The position numbers and the translations under genes are program-made. Below are positions 1 through 7,393 of a DNA stretch of 8,567 nucleotides, piece by piece. Source of the stretch: Lachnospiraceae bacterium (GTDB lineage: Bacteria; Bacillota; Clostridia; Lachnospirales; Lachnospiraceae). The notes under the pieces were generated by a model. It was not told where the DNA came from and did no database searches. It saw only the letters and a program-made list of their open reading frames with translations. Each line of letters begins with the position of its first letter. Position 1 is the first letter of the stretch. The stretch is taken from positions 1-8,567 of the forward strand of contig CAAFNG010000415.1 in the NCBI GenBank assembly GCA_900764225.1, written 5' to 3'.

Positions 1-38
1 AAAATCCTGCTGTCTGAGCGCAGCGAGTTCAGGATTTT
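1..38 (-). terminator. Inverted repeat, possible operon terminator after selD
   Basis: AAAATCCTG at 1-9 and CAGGATTTT at 30-38 form a perfect 9-bp inverted repeat around a 20-base loop, with a further CTG/CAG pairing possible inside. Read on the minus strand, the hairpin lies about 105 bases after the selD stop and its 3' arm ends in TTTT at the window edge, so whether a longer U-tract follows cannot be seen. Read on the plus strand, the 3' arm also ends in TTTT, so it could act in both directions. The large loop makes it less than a textbook terminator. It could instead be the end of a dispersed repeat. Confidence 0.4.
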
Positions 39-55
39 GGAAAACGGTTTTAGCC

Positions 56-137
56 GGCTCACGGAGCCCTAGAAGTATCCCCCGACGAAGCCCGGCCCGT
101 ACAGATGCCACCTCCCGGGTGTCCGTTCGTCCACCCC
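56..137 (-). other. GC-rich, potentially structured non-coding segment after selD
   Basis: This stretch between the selD stop and the terminal inverted repeat is about 66% GC over 71-140, clearly above the nearby genes. Several pairings are possible. GACGAA (84-89) pairs with TTCGTC (126-131). Inside that, CCCGG (91-95) pairs with CCGGG (115-119), giving 11 base pairs with a bulge. An alternative hairpin uses GGGTG (117-121) and CACCC (132-136). A separate small hairpin is GGCTC-ACG-GAGCC (56-68). It does not read as a tRNA, including tRNA-Sec, because there is no T-loop sequence, anticodon arm or CCA end. It may be a structured 3' UTR, a small RNA or part of a repeat element. Function is unknown and strand is assumed from the operon. 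Confidence 0.35.
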
Positions 138-143
138 ATCACA

Positions 144-1178
144 TCACCGCAACCTCAGCGTCCATTCCTGCTTTCCAACAACCTCACCGATCACACCAGC
201 CTGAAGCCCGGCTGCTTCCAGCTGTTTCATGATCTCCTTCACATCCTCCTCACGAACAGCAGCCAGCAATCCCCCCGAAGTCTGCGGATCAAACACCAGA
301 TCCTCCCTCCAGAGAACCGCATCACTCTTCACACCATACTTCCCGGCAAACTCCCGATTCCGATAAGCTCCGCCCGGGATCAGTCCCATAGAAGCATACT
401 CCTCCACTCCCGGAAGCACCGGCAGACACTCCGTATCGATCACAATCGTTTTGTCACTGGCCACAGCCATCTCCGTCGCATGACCACCAAGACCAAACCC
501 CGTCACATCCGTGCAGGCATGAATCTCAAATTTCTGAAACACCTCACAGGCATCCCGGTTCAGCCGCTTCATAGAAGCAAGCACCGCATCCCGTGTCACA
601 TCCGACGCCAGATCCGCTTTAATCGCCGTATTCACGATACCCGCGCCAAGGGGCTTCGTCAGGATCAGCTTATCCCCCGTCTGCGCCCCATAATTTTTCC
701 AGAAGCTCTTCGGATTTACAAAGCCCGTCACACTAAGCCCGTACTTCGGTGTATCATCCTGGATCGTATGTCCGCCAGCAAGAACAGCACCAGCCTCCAT
801 AACCTTATCCGCGCCACCACGCAGGATCTCCCCCAGGATCTCCACGTCCATATTCTTCGGAAAAGCCACGATATTCAAAGCCGTCTTCGGTGTGCCACCC
901 ATAGCATACACATCACTCAATGCATTGGCAGCCGCGATCTGACCGAAATCATAAGGATCATCTGCCACAGGTGTAAAAAAATCCAGTGTCTGGATCAGAG
1001 CCAGATCATCCGAAACCCGGTAAACCGCCGCATCATCGGAAGTATCCGTGCCAACCAGAAGATCCGGATCATGAAACTTTGGCAGATTTCCAAGAACTCC
1101 AGCCAGTGTACCAGGTCCTACCTTCGCCGCACACCCGCAATTAGGCGCAAGCTTTGTTAGCTGTACCTTTTCTTTCAT
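144..1178 (-). CDS. selD: Selenide, water dikinase (selenophosphate synthetase)
   Basis: SelD makes selenophosphate, AMP and phosphate from ATP and selenide in the cytoplasm. Selenophosphate is the selenium donor for selenocysteyl-tRNA, for 2-selenouridine in tRNA and for some selenium-dependent hydroxylases. The 344-residue length matches the E. coli enzyme (about 347). Visible features are the N-terminal catalytic segment CGCAAK with Cys16 and Lys19 spaced like E. coli Cys17 and Lys20, the GTDTSDDAAVY metal/ATP segment at 43-53, DFFTP at 66-70, NALSDVYAMGG at 85-95 with Asp89, TDVTGFGLGGH at 223-233 with Asp224, and DPQTSGGLL at 297-305. These fit the AIRS-type N- and C-terminal domains. 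Position 16 is encoded by TGT, so this is a cysteine form and needs no UGA recoding. The ATG has AAGGA nine bases upstream. It is 31 bases after the kinase gene and probably last in the operon. No other selenium gene is in the window, so its use here cannot be decided. Confidence 0.96.
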   Translation of the reverse strand: MKEKVQLTKLAPNCGCAAKVGPGTLAGVLGNLPKFHDPDLLVGTDTSDDAAVYRVSDDLALIQTLDFFTPVADDPYDFGQIAAANALSDVYAMGGTPKTALNIVAFPKNMDVEILGEILRGGADKVMEAGAVLAGGHTIQDDTPKYGLSVTGFVNPKSFWKNYGAQTGDKLILTKPLGAGIVNTAIKADLASDVTRDAVLASMKRLNRDACEVFQKFEIHACTDVTGFGLGGHATEMAVASDKTIVIDTECLPVLPGVEEYASMGLIPGGAYRNREFAGKYGVKSDAVLWREDLVFDPQTSGGLLAAVREEDVKEIMKQLEAAGLQAGVIGEVVGKQEWTLRLR

Positions 1179-1209
1179 AAATCTTCATCCTTTTTTATCT
1201 GTTTTTCAC

Positions 1210-2877
1210 TTATACATTAAAGCAGCTTCCGCCCACAAACTCCCTGAGAAGAGAATTAAACGGAATGCCCTCACAGGGCACCGGAACAAAATAATCCAGA
1301 AATTTCAGAAGTCTTTTCGCTTCCTGATACTCCGGCTCACTTTTATCGATTCCAAACAATAACGGCTCCGCATAAACCTTCAGGCAGGCAAGCTCATACA
1401 CAAGTGCAGAATTAAACATCACATCTGCCTGTTCCTGGAACGGGAAGATATTCTGCTCTTCCCCTCTTCGCACAGAAGGCCATCTTGCGATCGTATCCTT
1501 TGCAGAAGTTCCACGTGTACGTGCATCGCGGACAATTCTCCGGATCAGTCTTCCATCCGTAGTCGGGATCCTGTTATGCTCATCAATATTCAGCTGCGTC
1601 AAGGCACTGATATAGATCTTAAATTTGCTTTCCTTCGGAAGCGCATAGCTCAGCTTGTCATTCAGCCCGTGAATACCCTCGATCACCAGGATATCTTCTT
1701 TCCCCAACTGTAATTTATCTCCCCGGTACTCTCTGCATCCTGTCTTAAAATTAAAGGTAGGCAGATCAACCTCTTTTCCGGCAAGAAGGTTTAACATATC
1801 TTCGTTAAACTGCTTCGTGTCGATTGCTTCCAGACACTCATAATTCTTTTCCCCGAATTCATCCAGCGGGGTATGCTCACGGTCTACAAAGTAATTATCC
1901 ACTGCAATCGGATGAGGCTTTAATCCATGGGCAGAAAGCTGAATTGATAATCGATGGGAAAAGCTTGTTTTTCCCGAGGAGGACGGACCTGCGATCATCA
2001 CAAATTTCACATTTCCACGTCGCTGGATCTCCTCCGCAATGGATGAGATCTTCGCCTCGTGAAGAGCCTCCTGAATCAGCATCAGACTCTGGACACCCTC
2101 TCTGGTGATCCGGTCATTGAGATCTCCGACTGTGGCAACCTCCAGCTTATCTCCCCATTCCTCCGATTCCTTCTGCACACGGAAAATCTTGTCCTGTGGT
2201 TCAAAAGGCTCCAGTTTATCCGGTGTATTCTGTCGGGGCAGGATCAGCACAAAGCCCTCATCATAAAGCTGCAGGTCAAAATACTGCACATATCCGGTAT
2301 CCGGTGCCATAAAACCGTAAAAATAATCCTCGAAATTCTCCAGGCTGTAAATATTCACTCTGGAAACCCGGCGATAACGGAACAGTTTTTCTTTATCATA
2401 CATATGATGCCTGTGGAACATGGAAATGGCTTCATCTGTACTGACACTTTTCTTATAAATTGGAAGCTTCTTCTCCACAAGTTCATGCATCCGCCCCCTT
2501 ACTCGATCAAGCAGCTCCTGATCCAGTGTGGCACTTCCCTTCATGGTAAAATAAAGCGCATTTCCCAGGGAATAATGGATCACAACATGATCTACATTCT
2601 CTTTGCCTGCCACATCAAAAATAGCTTTCAGAAGGATAAAAATAGCACTTCGCCGATAGGTCTTCCGTCCCGCGCTGTCCTTCGTTGTCACAAACTCCAC
2701 TTTACAATCATGTTTTACTTTTTTGTGCAGCTCACGGAGTTTTCCGTTCTCGGTCACAAGAATGACCGGATACTCAGTTGTGCCCTCATAATCCTTAACG
2801 ATCTCAGAATAAGAAGTCATCTTCGGATATTCCCTTGTTTCTCCGTTTATGGTCACTTTTATCATCGTCTGTTCCAT
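1210..2877 (-). CDS. Uridine-kinase-like nucleoside kinase with ThrRS-like N-terminus
   Basis: A 555-residue protein that joins a threonyl-tRNA-synthetase-like N-terminus to a phosphoribulokinase/uridine kinase-family P-loop domain. Residues about 5-65 resemble a TGS domain. Residues about 70-190 resemble the second ThrRS additional domain, with VVIHYSLGNALYF as the recognisable part. I see no intact HxxxH editing motif at the expected place, so tRNA editing seems unlikely. The kinase part has a Walker A motif GPSSSGKTS at 297-305, DNYF at 327-330 and a Walker B-like segment ILVIEGIHGLN ending near 406. Family members are usually annotated as nucleoside kinase or uridine kinase; the true substrate is not evident. 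The ATG at 2877 is chosen because a perfect Shine-Dalgarno lies 8 bases upstream. A GTG at 2892 would add 5 residues but overlaps that site. It follows nif3 by 42 bases and precedes selD by 31. Confidence 0.88.
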   Translation of the reverse strand: MEQTMIKVTINGETREYPKMTSYSEIVKDYEGTTEYPVILVTENGKLRELHKKVKHDCKVEFVTTKDSAGRKTYRRSAIFILLKAIFDVAGKENVDHVVIHYSLGNALYFTMKGSATLDQELLDRVRGRMHELVEKKLPIYKKSVSTDEAISMFHRHHMYDKEKLFRYRRVSRVNIYSLENFEDYFYGFMAPDTGYVQYFDLQLYDEGFVLILPRQNTPDKLEPFEPQDKIFRVQKESEEWGDKLEVATVGDLNDRITREGVQSLMLIQEALHEAKISSIAEEIQRRGNVKFVMIAGPSSSGKTSFSHRLSIQLSAHGLKPHPIAVDNYFVDREHTPLDEFGEKNYECLEAIDTKQFNEDMLNLLAGKEVDLPTFNFKTGCREYRGDKLQLGKEDILVIEGIHGLNDKLSYALPKESKFKIYISALTQLNIDEHNRIPTTDGRLIRRIVRDARTRGTSAKDTIARWPSVRRGEEQNIFPFQEQADVMFNSALVYELACLKVYAEPLLFGIDKSEPEYQEAKRLLKFLDYFVPVPCEGIPFNSLLREFVGGSCFNV

Positions 2878-2880
2878 AAC

Positions 2881-2890
2881 GATCACCTCC
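2881..2890 (-). promoter_or_regulatory. Very strong ribosome binding site of the kinase gene
   Basis: The minus-strand sequence GGAGGTGATC is complementary over all ten bases to the conserved 3' end of 16S rRNA (GATCACCTCC). Its GGAGG core is 8 bases before the ATG at 2877. This decides the start: the in-frame GTG at 2892 overlaps the site and cannot be the normal initiator. Confidence 0.9.
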
Positions 2891-2919
2891 ACAGGCTTAT
2901 ATTTTAATATGATCTATAT

Positions 2920-3702
2920 TTACAAAACAGTATATGGATTTTTCACACTCGCGCAGGTTGTCTTAAGCTTGGGAAAAGCTTTTTTAAGCTCTTTTTCCAT
3001 TGCTTCCGCAAAAATATATTCCGTTCCGTAATGTCCTGCGTCTACAATCGCAAGTCCGTCGGCCATGGTATCGATTGCCGTATGATAATCAATATCGCCG
3101 GTCACATACACATCGGCGCCTGCCGCCATCACATCCCGTATCATGCTCTTTCCGCTTCCTGTACAGATCGCCACTGTCTCGATTTTTCGATCCAGATCTC
3201 CATAGACCCGTACATCTGCAAGACCATTGCATGCTTTTACATATTTTCCAAACTCGGCAAGTGTCATGGGATGCGGGAGCTTTCCGACTCTTCCAAATCC
3301 CTCCTGCTGTTCTCCTGATTCATCCGTAACAGAGAGCACCTTGGTATCCTGAAGTTTCAGATAATTCGCACTTAAATCTGCCATTCCGATCACATCATAA
3401 TTGGTGTGCATGGCAAAATACGGAATATCCTCCCGGATCAGACGAAGGATCTTTCTTCCGGTAAATGTATGATTGTTGATTTTCTTGATCCCGGAAAAGA
3501 TCATAGGATGATGGGTCAGGATCATATCCGCACCTGCTGCCACTGCTTCATCAAGCACCGGCTCTGTAAGATCCAGTGCAAGAAATACATGGGAGACCTC
3601 TTTCTGGTCATCGCCAACCAGAAGCCCTACATTATCCCATTCCTCCGCAAATTTCTGCGGATGATGTTCATTCAGCCATTCGATCAGTTCATATGCCTTC
3701 AT
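2920..3702 (-). CDS. Nif3-like dinuclear metal centre protein
   Basis: A 260-residue member of the Nif3/YbgI/YqfO family, which forms toroidal hexamers with a two-metal site. Biochemical function is unsettled; it is often called a GTP cyclohydrolase I type 2 homologue, a name with weak support. The metal ligands are visible: ILTHHP with His64 and His65, the MHTNYD segment with His99 and Asp103, and DAGHYGTE with His224 and Glu228. The N-terminal EEWDNVGLLVGD is typical. Length matches the short E. coli YbgI type (about 247) and lacks the central insert domain of the longer Bacillus YqfO. The ATG at 3702 lies 14 bases inside the end of trmK, and I see no good Shine-Dalgarno before it, so translation is probably coupled to trmK. 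The trmK-nif3 pairing downstream of the primary sigma gene is also seen in Bacillus, which supports both calls. Confidence 0.93.
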   Translation of the reverse strand: MKAYELIEWLNEHHPQKFAEEWDNVGLLVGDDQKEVSHVFLALDLTEPVLDEAVAAGADMILTHHPMIFSGIKKINNHTFTGRKILRLIREDIPYFAMHTNYDVIGMADLSANYLKLQDTKVLSVTDESGEQQEGFGRVGKLPHPMTLAEFGKYVKACNGLADVRVYGDLDRKIETVAICTGSGKSMIRDVMAAGADVYVTGDIDYHTAIDTMADGLAIVDAGHYGTEYIFAEAMEKELKKAFPKLKTTCASVKNPYTVL

Positions 3703-4414
3703 ATCGTTTAAGAGCTGTATTTATCAGCTCCATTTCCTCCTTTACCTCTGCAAGACGGTCTTTCGCAGATACAGATGGTGCCTTTGAAAGATTTTTGAGT
3801 ATTTTTTCACGGATAGACGCCTCTCTCTGAAGATATTCTTTCAGAACAGGATGGCGTTCTTTCAGAAGAAGGGGACCAAACCATGCCTCTTCTTCTGTAT
3901 AAATTAATTTTTTTTCTGTTTTGTTTCGCACAGCCTTCATCATGGGATAAAATTTTCCGTCTTCCTTTATCATTTCTTCCTGGATGATCTCCCAGCCGAT
4001 CTCCGAAAGAAAATGCCGGAAATGAGGAAGGTCCGACTGGGGCTGCAGAATCAGTTCCTGAAACCCCTCCCGGACCTTCGCTCCATCATTCAATATCCGT
4101 TCCATAAGAGGACCGCCCATTCCTGCGATCACCAGGGTATCACCTTCACCCGGCTCAAGCCGCTCAAGTCCATCGCTTAAACGGGTCTCTATGTAATCCG
4201 CAAGACCATAGCGGGTAATGTTCTCTTTTGCTCTTGAAAGCGGTCCCGGACGTACATCCATGGCGATCGCCGTCGGTACTCTCTTCTCACTGACAAGGTA
4301 GATCGACAGATATCCATGGTCACATCCCACGTCTGCCAGCCGGTTTCCGTTTGTTACCATACCGGCAATGGCCATAAGACGCCTGGAAAGCTGTACGGAT
4401 AAATTCTTAGTCAA
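3689..4414 (-). CDS. trmK: tRNA (adenine(22)-N(1))-methyltransferase TrmK
   Basis: TrmK methylates N1 of adenine 22 in tRNA using S-adenosylmethionine. The 241-residue protein has a Rossmann-type methyltransferase domain followed by a helical, probably coiled-coil C-terminus (about 190-238), as in the family. Visible motifs are the SAM-binding DVGCDHGYL at 28-36, AMDVRPGPL at 51-59, AGMGG at 97-101 in the motif IV region, and QPQSD at 124-128. The start is a TTG at 4414, 8 bases inside the end of rpoD, with AAGGA five bases before it. The next in-frame ATG (residue 14) would remove the conserved LSRRL segment that begins TrmK proteins, so TTG is preferred. The gene also overlaps nif3 by 14 bases at its 3' end. 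Overlaps on both sides suggest translational coupling from rpoD through to nif3. Confidence 0.92.
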   Translation of the reverse strand: MTKNLSVQLSRRLMAIAGMVTNGNRLADVGCDHGYLSIYLVSEKRVPTAIAMDVRPGPLSRAKENITRYGLADYIETRLSDGLERLEPGEGDTLVIAGMGGPLMERILNDGAKVREGFQELILQPQSDLPHFRHFLSEIGWEIIQEEMIKEDGKFYPMMKAVRNKTEKKLIYTEEEAWFGPLLLKERHPVLKEYLQREASIREKILKNLSKAPSVSAKDRLAEVKEEMELINTALKRYEGI

Positions 4415-5534
4415 GGTAATCCTTCAGCTTGCGGCTGCGGCTGGGATGACGCAGCTTACGCAGAGCTTTTGCCTCGATCTGACGGATACGCTCTCTTGTA
4501 ACATTAAATTCCTTACCAACCTCTTCCAGAGTTCTGGCACGTCCGTCGTCCAGTCCGAAACGAAGACGGAGAACCTTCTGCTCACGGTCTGTCAGTGTGC
4601 TTAAAACCTCCACAAGCTGCTCCTTAAGAAGAGTAAAGGCAGCTGCATCTGCAGGAACCGGTACATTGTCATCCTGAATGAAATCTCCAAGATGGCTGTC
4701 TTCCTCCTCACCGATCGGAGTTTCCAGAGATACCGGCTCCTGGGAGATCTTAAGGATCTCACGTACACGATCTACCGGCATATCCATCTCCTCTGCGATC
4801 TCCTCCGGCGTAGGTTCACGTCCAAGCTCCTGAAGCAGCTGACGGGAAACACGGATCAGCTTGTTGATCGTCTCAACCATGTGCACCGGAATACGAATGG
4901 TACGTGCCTGGTCAGCGATCGCTCTTGTGATGGCCTGACGGATCCACCATGTTGCATAGGTACTGAATTTATAACCTTTTCGGTAATCAAATTTCTCAAC
5001 AGCCTTGATAAGTCCAAGGTTACCTTCCTGGATCAGGTCAAGGAACAGCATTCCACGTCCCACATAACGCTTCGCAATGCTGACAACAAGACGAAGGTTC
5101 GCCTCTGCCAGACGTTTCTTGGCAGCCTCATCGCCCTTTTCCATTCTTTTGGCAAGTTCGTTCTCCTCATGAGCACTTAACAGGCTGACTTTACCGATCT
5201 CTTTCAGGTACATACGGACCGGATCCTCGATGCTGACACCTTCCGGTACGGAAAGGTCGATTTTGTCAAGCTCTACCTCTTCCTCATCCTCAATACCATC
5301 CATATCCATATCATTATCAAGGAGGAGTTCGTCACCACTGTTATCTGTGATACGGAGAACATCCACACCGCTGGCCTCAAGGAAATCAAAAACCTTCTCC
5401 ATCTGGTCTACTTCCAGTGGGGAATCCTTGAAGAAATCGCTGATCTCCTGATATTCCAGCACATTCTTTTTCTTTTTTGCAAGTTCAAGAAGCTCTACAA
5501 GTTTCTCGCTGAATTTTGCCATATTCATTTCCAT
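4407..5534 (-). CDS. rpoD: RNA polymerase primary sigma factor RpoD/SigA
   Basis: The housekeeping sigma factor, which directs RNA polymerase to -35/-10 promoters. The 375-residue length is that of Firmicutes SigA and lacks the long non-conserved insert of E. coli RpoD. Domains in order are a region 1.1-like segment (about 7-60), an acidic linker rich in Asp and Glu (about 72-92), region 1.2 (about 103-132), region 2 (about 146-218) with the -10 recognition and melting part around [15 protein letters not shown], region 3 (about 219-298), and region 4 (about 311-375) with the -35-binding helix-turn-helix around [20 protein letters not shown]. The ATG at 5534 has GGAGG 12 bases upstream, slightly long. 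ATG codons at 5528 and 5522 are also in frame but lie further away. It starts 39 bases after dnaG and its stop overlaps the TTG start of trmK in the bases TTGACTAA. Confidence 0.98.
   Translation of the reverse strand: MEMNMAKFSEKLVELLELAKKKKNVLEYQEISDFFKDSPLEVDQMEKVFDFLEASGVDVLRITDNSGDELLLDNDMDMDGIEDEEEVELDKIDLSVPEGVSIEDPVRMYLKEIGKVSLLSAHEENELAKRMEKGDEAAKKRLAEANLRLVVSIAKRYVGRGMLFLDLIQEGNLGLIKAVEKFDYRKGYKFSTYATWWIRQAITRAIADQARTIRIPVHMVETINKLIRVSRQLLQELGREPTPEEIAEEMDMPVDRVREILKISQEPVSLETPIGEEEDSHLGDFIQDDNVPVPADAAAFTLLKEQLVEVLSTLTDREQKVLRLRFGLDDGRARTLEEVGKEFNVTRERIRQIEAKALRKLRHPSRSRKLKDYLD
4420..4424 (-). promoter_or_regulatory. Ribosome binding site of trmK inside rpoD
   Basis: AAGGA on the minus strand sits within the last codons of rpoD, five bases before the TTG at 4414. 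It supports initiation at TTG rather than at the later ATG. Confidence 0.65.
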
Positions 5535-5546
5535 AGGTGCTCTATA

Positions 5547-5551
5547 CCTCC
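5547..5551 (-). promoter_or_regulatory. Ribosome binding site of rpoD
   Basis: GGAGG on the minus strand lies in the 39-base gap after dnaG, 12 bases before the ATG at 5534. The spacing is long for this motif, but the alternative ATGs at 5528 and 5522 would make it longer still, so the first ATG is kept. Confidence 0.7.
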
Positions 5552-5573
5552 ATATAGTGTTTATATTTTATCC

Positions 5574-7370
5574 TTATTCAAAAGAAATATGCAGCTGCTG
5601 CCGCTTTCTTCCAAGCTCTTCCAGTTCTTTCTTTGCTTTTACAAGTTCCTGCAGTCCCTGTATATCTGTGGGATCCCAGGTTCTGTTTCTCTCTTTCAGA
5701 CTCTCATCCTTAATCCTGATCACAGCATCCGAGAAAGCCCGGTTCTGTTCCTCCGGAGTCTCCAGATGGATCGTTGCATTAAAAAGGGATGAAACCTCTC
5801 TCTGCTCTTCACTGTCAATGAAAGCATTCATCAGCCTTGCAGGATTCACATCGCCATCCCTGTGCTGCTGGTAAAGCATCTCTGCCACCTGCCTGTACAG
5901 AGGAACCACGAAATCTGAAGGCTGGATATATTTTTCCACTGTGTCAAATATGCCCGGATAAGTTACCAGCCAGGTAAGCATCAGCTTCTGTGCTTTCTCT
6001 GCTGCACTCTCCTTCTTCTTTTGCTGACCTGCTCCCACAGGTTTAGGCTGAATTCTCTGCTCTGCCGGAGTTCCCTTCATTGCAAGAGCTCCGACTCTCT
6101 TTTTCAGATTCTCCACACTGATTCCACTGCTTCTGTAATCCTTTACGATTGCTTCTATATAAAGATTTCTCTCCAGTTCATCGGAAAGCTCCAGAAGCAT
6201 CTGCGCACACCGCTCAAAGAAACGGTTCTGTCCCTGGGGTTCCTCCATTGGAAATTCCCGCTCTGCCATATGTACGCGGAACATAAAGCTGTCCATAGCC
6301 TGCTCCAGACGTTTCTCAAACTCTTCCGCTCCAAGTGCCTTGATAAATTCATCCGGATCTTTATGCGGCTTAAGATTTACCACTCTCGAAGAAACACCTG
6401 CTTCCCTCAGGATCGGAATGGCACGAAGGGCAGCCCTCACGCCTGCATCATCACTGTCATACAGAAGCAATACCTCCTGAGTATAACGCTTCAGCAGACT
6501 TGCATGTCCGGAAGTAAGTGCCGTTCCCAGCGATGCCACCGCATTGGTAAACCCTGCCTGATGCATGGATATCACATCCATATATCCTTCACACAGGATC
6601 AAATAATTTTTTCTCGTGGTTCTTGCAACATTCAGCCCGTACAGATTCCGGCTTTTATCAAAAATCGTAGTCTCCGGCGAGTTCAGGTACTTCGGCTTTC
6701 CGTCACCCATCACTCTGCCTCCAAATCCGATCACGCGGTTATTCACATCCATGATTGGGAAAATAACCCTGTTCCAGAACTTGTCATACATTCCCCTGCG
6801 TTCATCCACATTGAACAGGCCGGAATCCCGTAGCAGTTCGTCACTGTAATTCTTTGACTTCAGATATTTGTACAGATCGTCACTGTACTTATCCGAATAT
6901 CCCAGGCCAAACTTCCTGATCGTCTCCTCACTGAGTCCTCTGCCTGTCAGATATTCATGTGCCTGTCTGCCACTCTCACGACGCAGCTGATAATAGAAAT
7001 ATCCTGCTGCAAGCTTATTGATCTCCAAAAGGGCAGCCCGACGTTCTGCTTTCTTCTTTGCTTCTCCGGAATATTCAATCTTCGGAAGCTGCACCCCTGC
7101 CCTGTCTGCCAGATGCTTCAGTGCCTCCCCAAAGGTATAATTCTCATATTCCATCACAAAATTAAATACATTCCCGCCTGCTCCGCATCCGAAGCAGTAA
7201 TACATCTGCTTCGCCGGTGTTACCGAAAAAGAGGGCGTTTTCTCATTATGGAACGGACACAGCCCGAAATAGGTACTTCCTCTTTTGTTCAGCTTCACAT
7301 ACTGGGATACAACATCTACAATATCATTCTTCATCCTGACTTCTTCAATGATATCGTCTGAATAACGCAT
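5574..7370 (-). CDS. dnaG: DNA primase DnaG
   Basis: DnaG makes the RNA primers for Okazaki fragments and leading-strand initiation, working with the DnaB-type helicase. The protein is 598 residues, the normal length. The N-terminal CHC2 zinc-binding domain shows Cys38, His41, Cys59 and Cys62 (CPFH and CFGC). The catalytic core follows, with the Toprim glutamate in ILCEGYMD (Glu261) and the aspartates in YDSDDAG (Asp305, Asp307). FWNRVIFPIMD and IGFGGR (about 199-219) lie in the core. A low-complexity linker (about 430-458) leads to the C-terminal helicase-interaction domain (about 458-598). The ATG at 7370 is preceded by AAGGAGG at seven bases. A longer frame from the ATG at 7409 adds 13 residues, but it overlaps the end of dgt, and the normal primase N-terminus (RYSDDIIEEVR) begins at the later ATG. 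It lies 23 bases after dgt and 39 before rpoD, the usual primase-sigma pairing. Confidence 0.98.
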   Translation of the reverse strand: MRYSDDIIEEVRMKNDIVDVVSQYVKLNKRGSTYFGLCPFHNEKTPSFSVTPAKQMYYCFGCGAGGNVFNFVMEYENYTFGEALKHLADRAGVQLPKIEYSGEAKKKAERRAALLEINKLAAGYFYYQLRRESGRQAHEYLTGRGLSEETIRKFGLGYSDKYSDDLYKYLKSKNYSDELLRDSGLFNVDERRGMYDKFWNRVIFPIMDVNNRVIGFGGRVMGDGKPKYLNSPETTIFDKSRNLYGLNVARTTRKNYLILCEGYMDVISMHQAGFTNAVASLGTALTSGHASLLKRYTQEVLLLYDSDDAGVRAALRAIPILREAGVSSRVVNLKPHKDPDEFIKALGAEEFEKRLEQAMDSFMFRVHMAEREFPMEEPQGQNRFFERCAQMLLELSDELERNLYIEAIVKDYRSSGISVENLKKRVGALAMKGTPAEQRIQPKPVGAGQQKKKESAAEKAQKLMLTWLVTYPGIFDTVEKYIQPSDFVVPLYRQVAEMLYQQHRDGDVNPARLMNAFIDSEEQREVSSLFNATIHLETPEEQNRAFSDAVIRIKDESLKERNRTWDPTDIQGLQELVKAKKELEELGRKRQQLHISFE

Positions 7371-7377
7371 GCTTCGT

Positions 7378-7384
7378 CCTCCTT
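7378..7384 (-). promoter_or_regulatory. Ribosome binding site fixing the dnaG start
   Basis: AAGGAGG on the minus strand, in the 23-base gap between dgt and dnaG, is seven bases before the ATG at 7370. It lies within the coding part of the longer frame from 7409, which argues against that longer start. Confidence 0.9.
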
Positions 7385-7393
7385 CTTGATCGA

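Noticed and set aside
59..139. A 26-codon minus-strand frame just after selD (starting MGWTNGHPGG)
   Set aside because: It has no convincing ribosome binding site, the composition simply reflects the GC-rich segment, and the RNA pairings explain the sequence at least as well.
56..143. tRNA-Sec (selC) or another tRNA after selD
   Set aside because: No anticodon arm with TCA, no GGTTCGA-type T-loop, no matching acceptor strands and no CCA end on either strand.
105..1160. A 351-codon open frame on the plus strand, opposite selD
   Set aside because: It mirrors selD almost end to end. Its product is rich in Arg, His, Ile and Ser with no recognisable domain, and it lacks a good ribosome binding site. 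It is explained by selD codon use.
2059..2907. A 282-codon plus-strand open frame opposite the kinase gene
   Set aside because: A shadow of the kinase coding sequence with no conserved motif and no credible start signal.
6021..6833. A 270-codon plus-strand open frame opposite dnaG
   Set aside because: It lies wholly within the unambiguous primase gene, and its product is Cys, His and Ser rich without a domain pattern.
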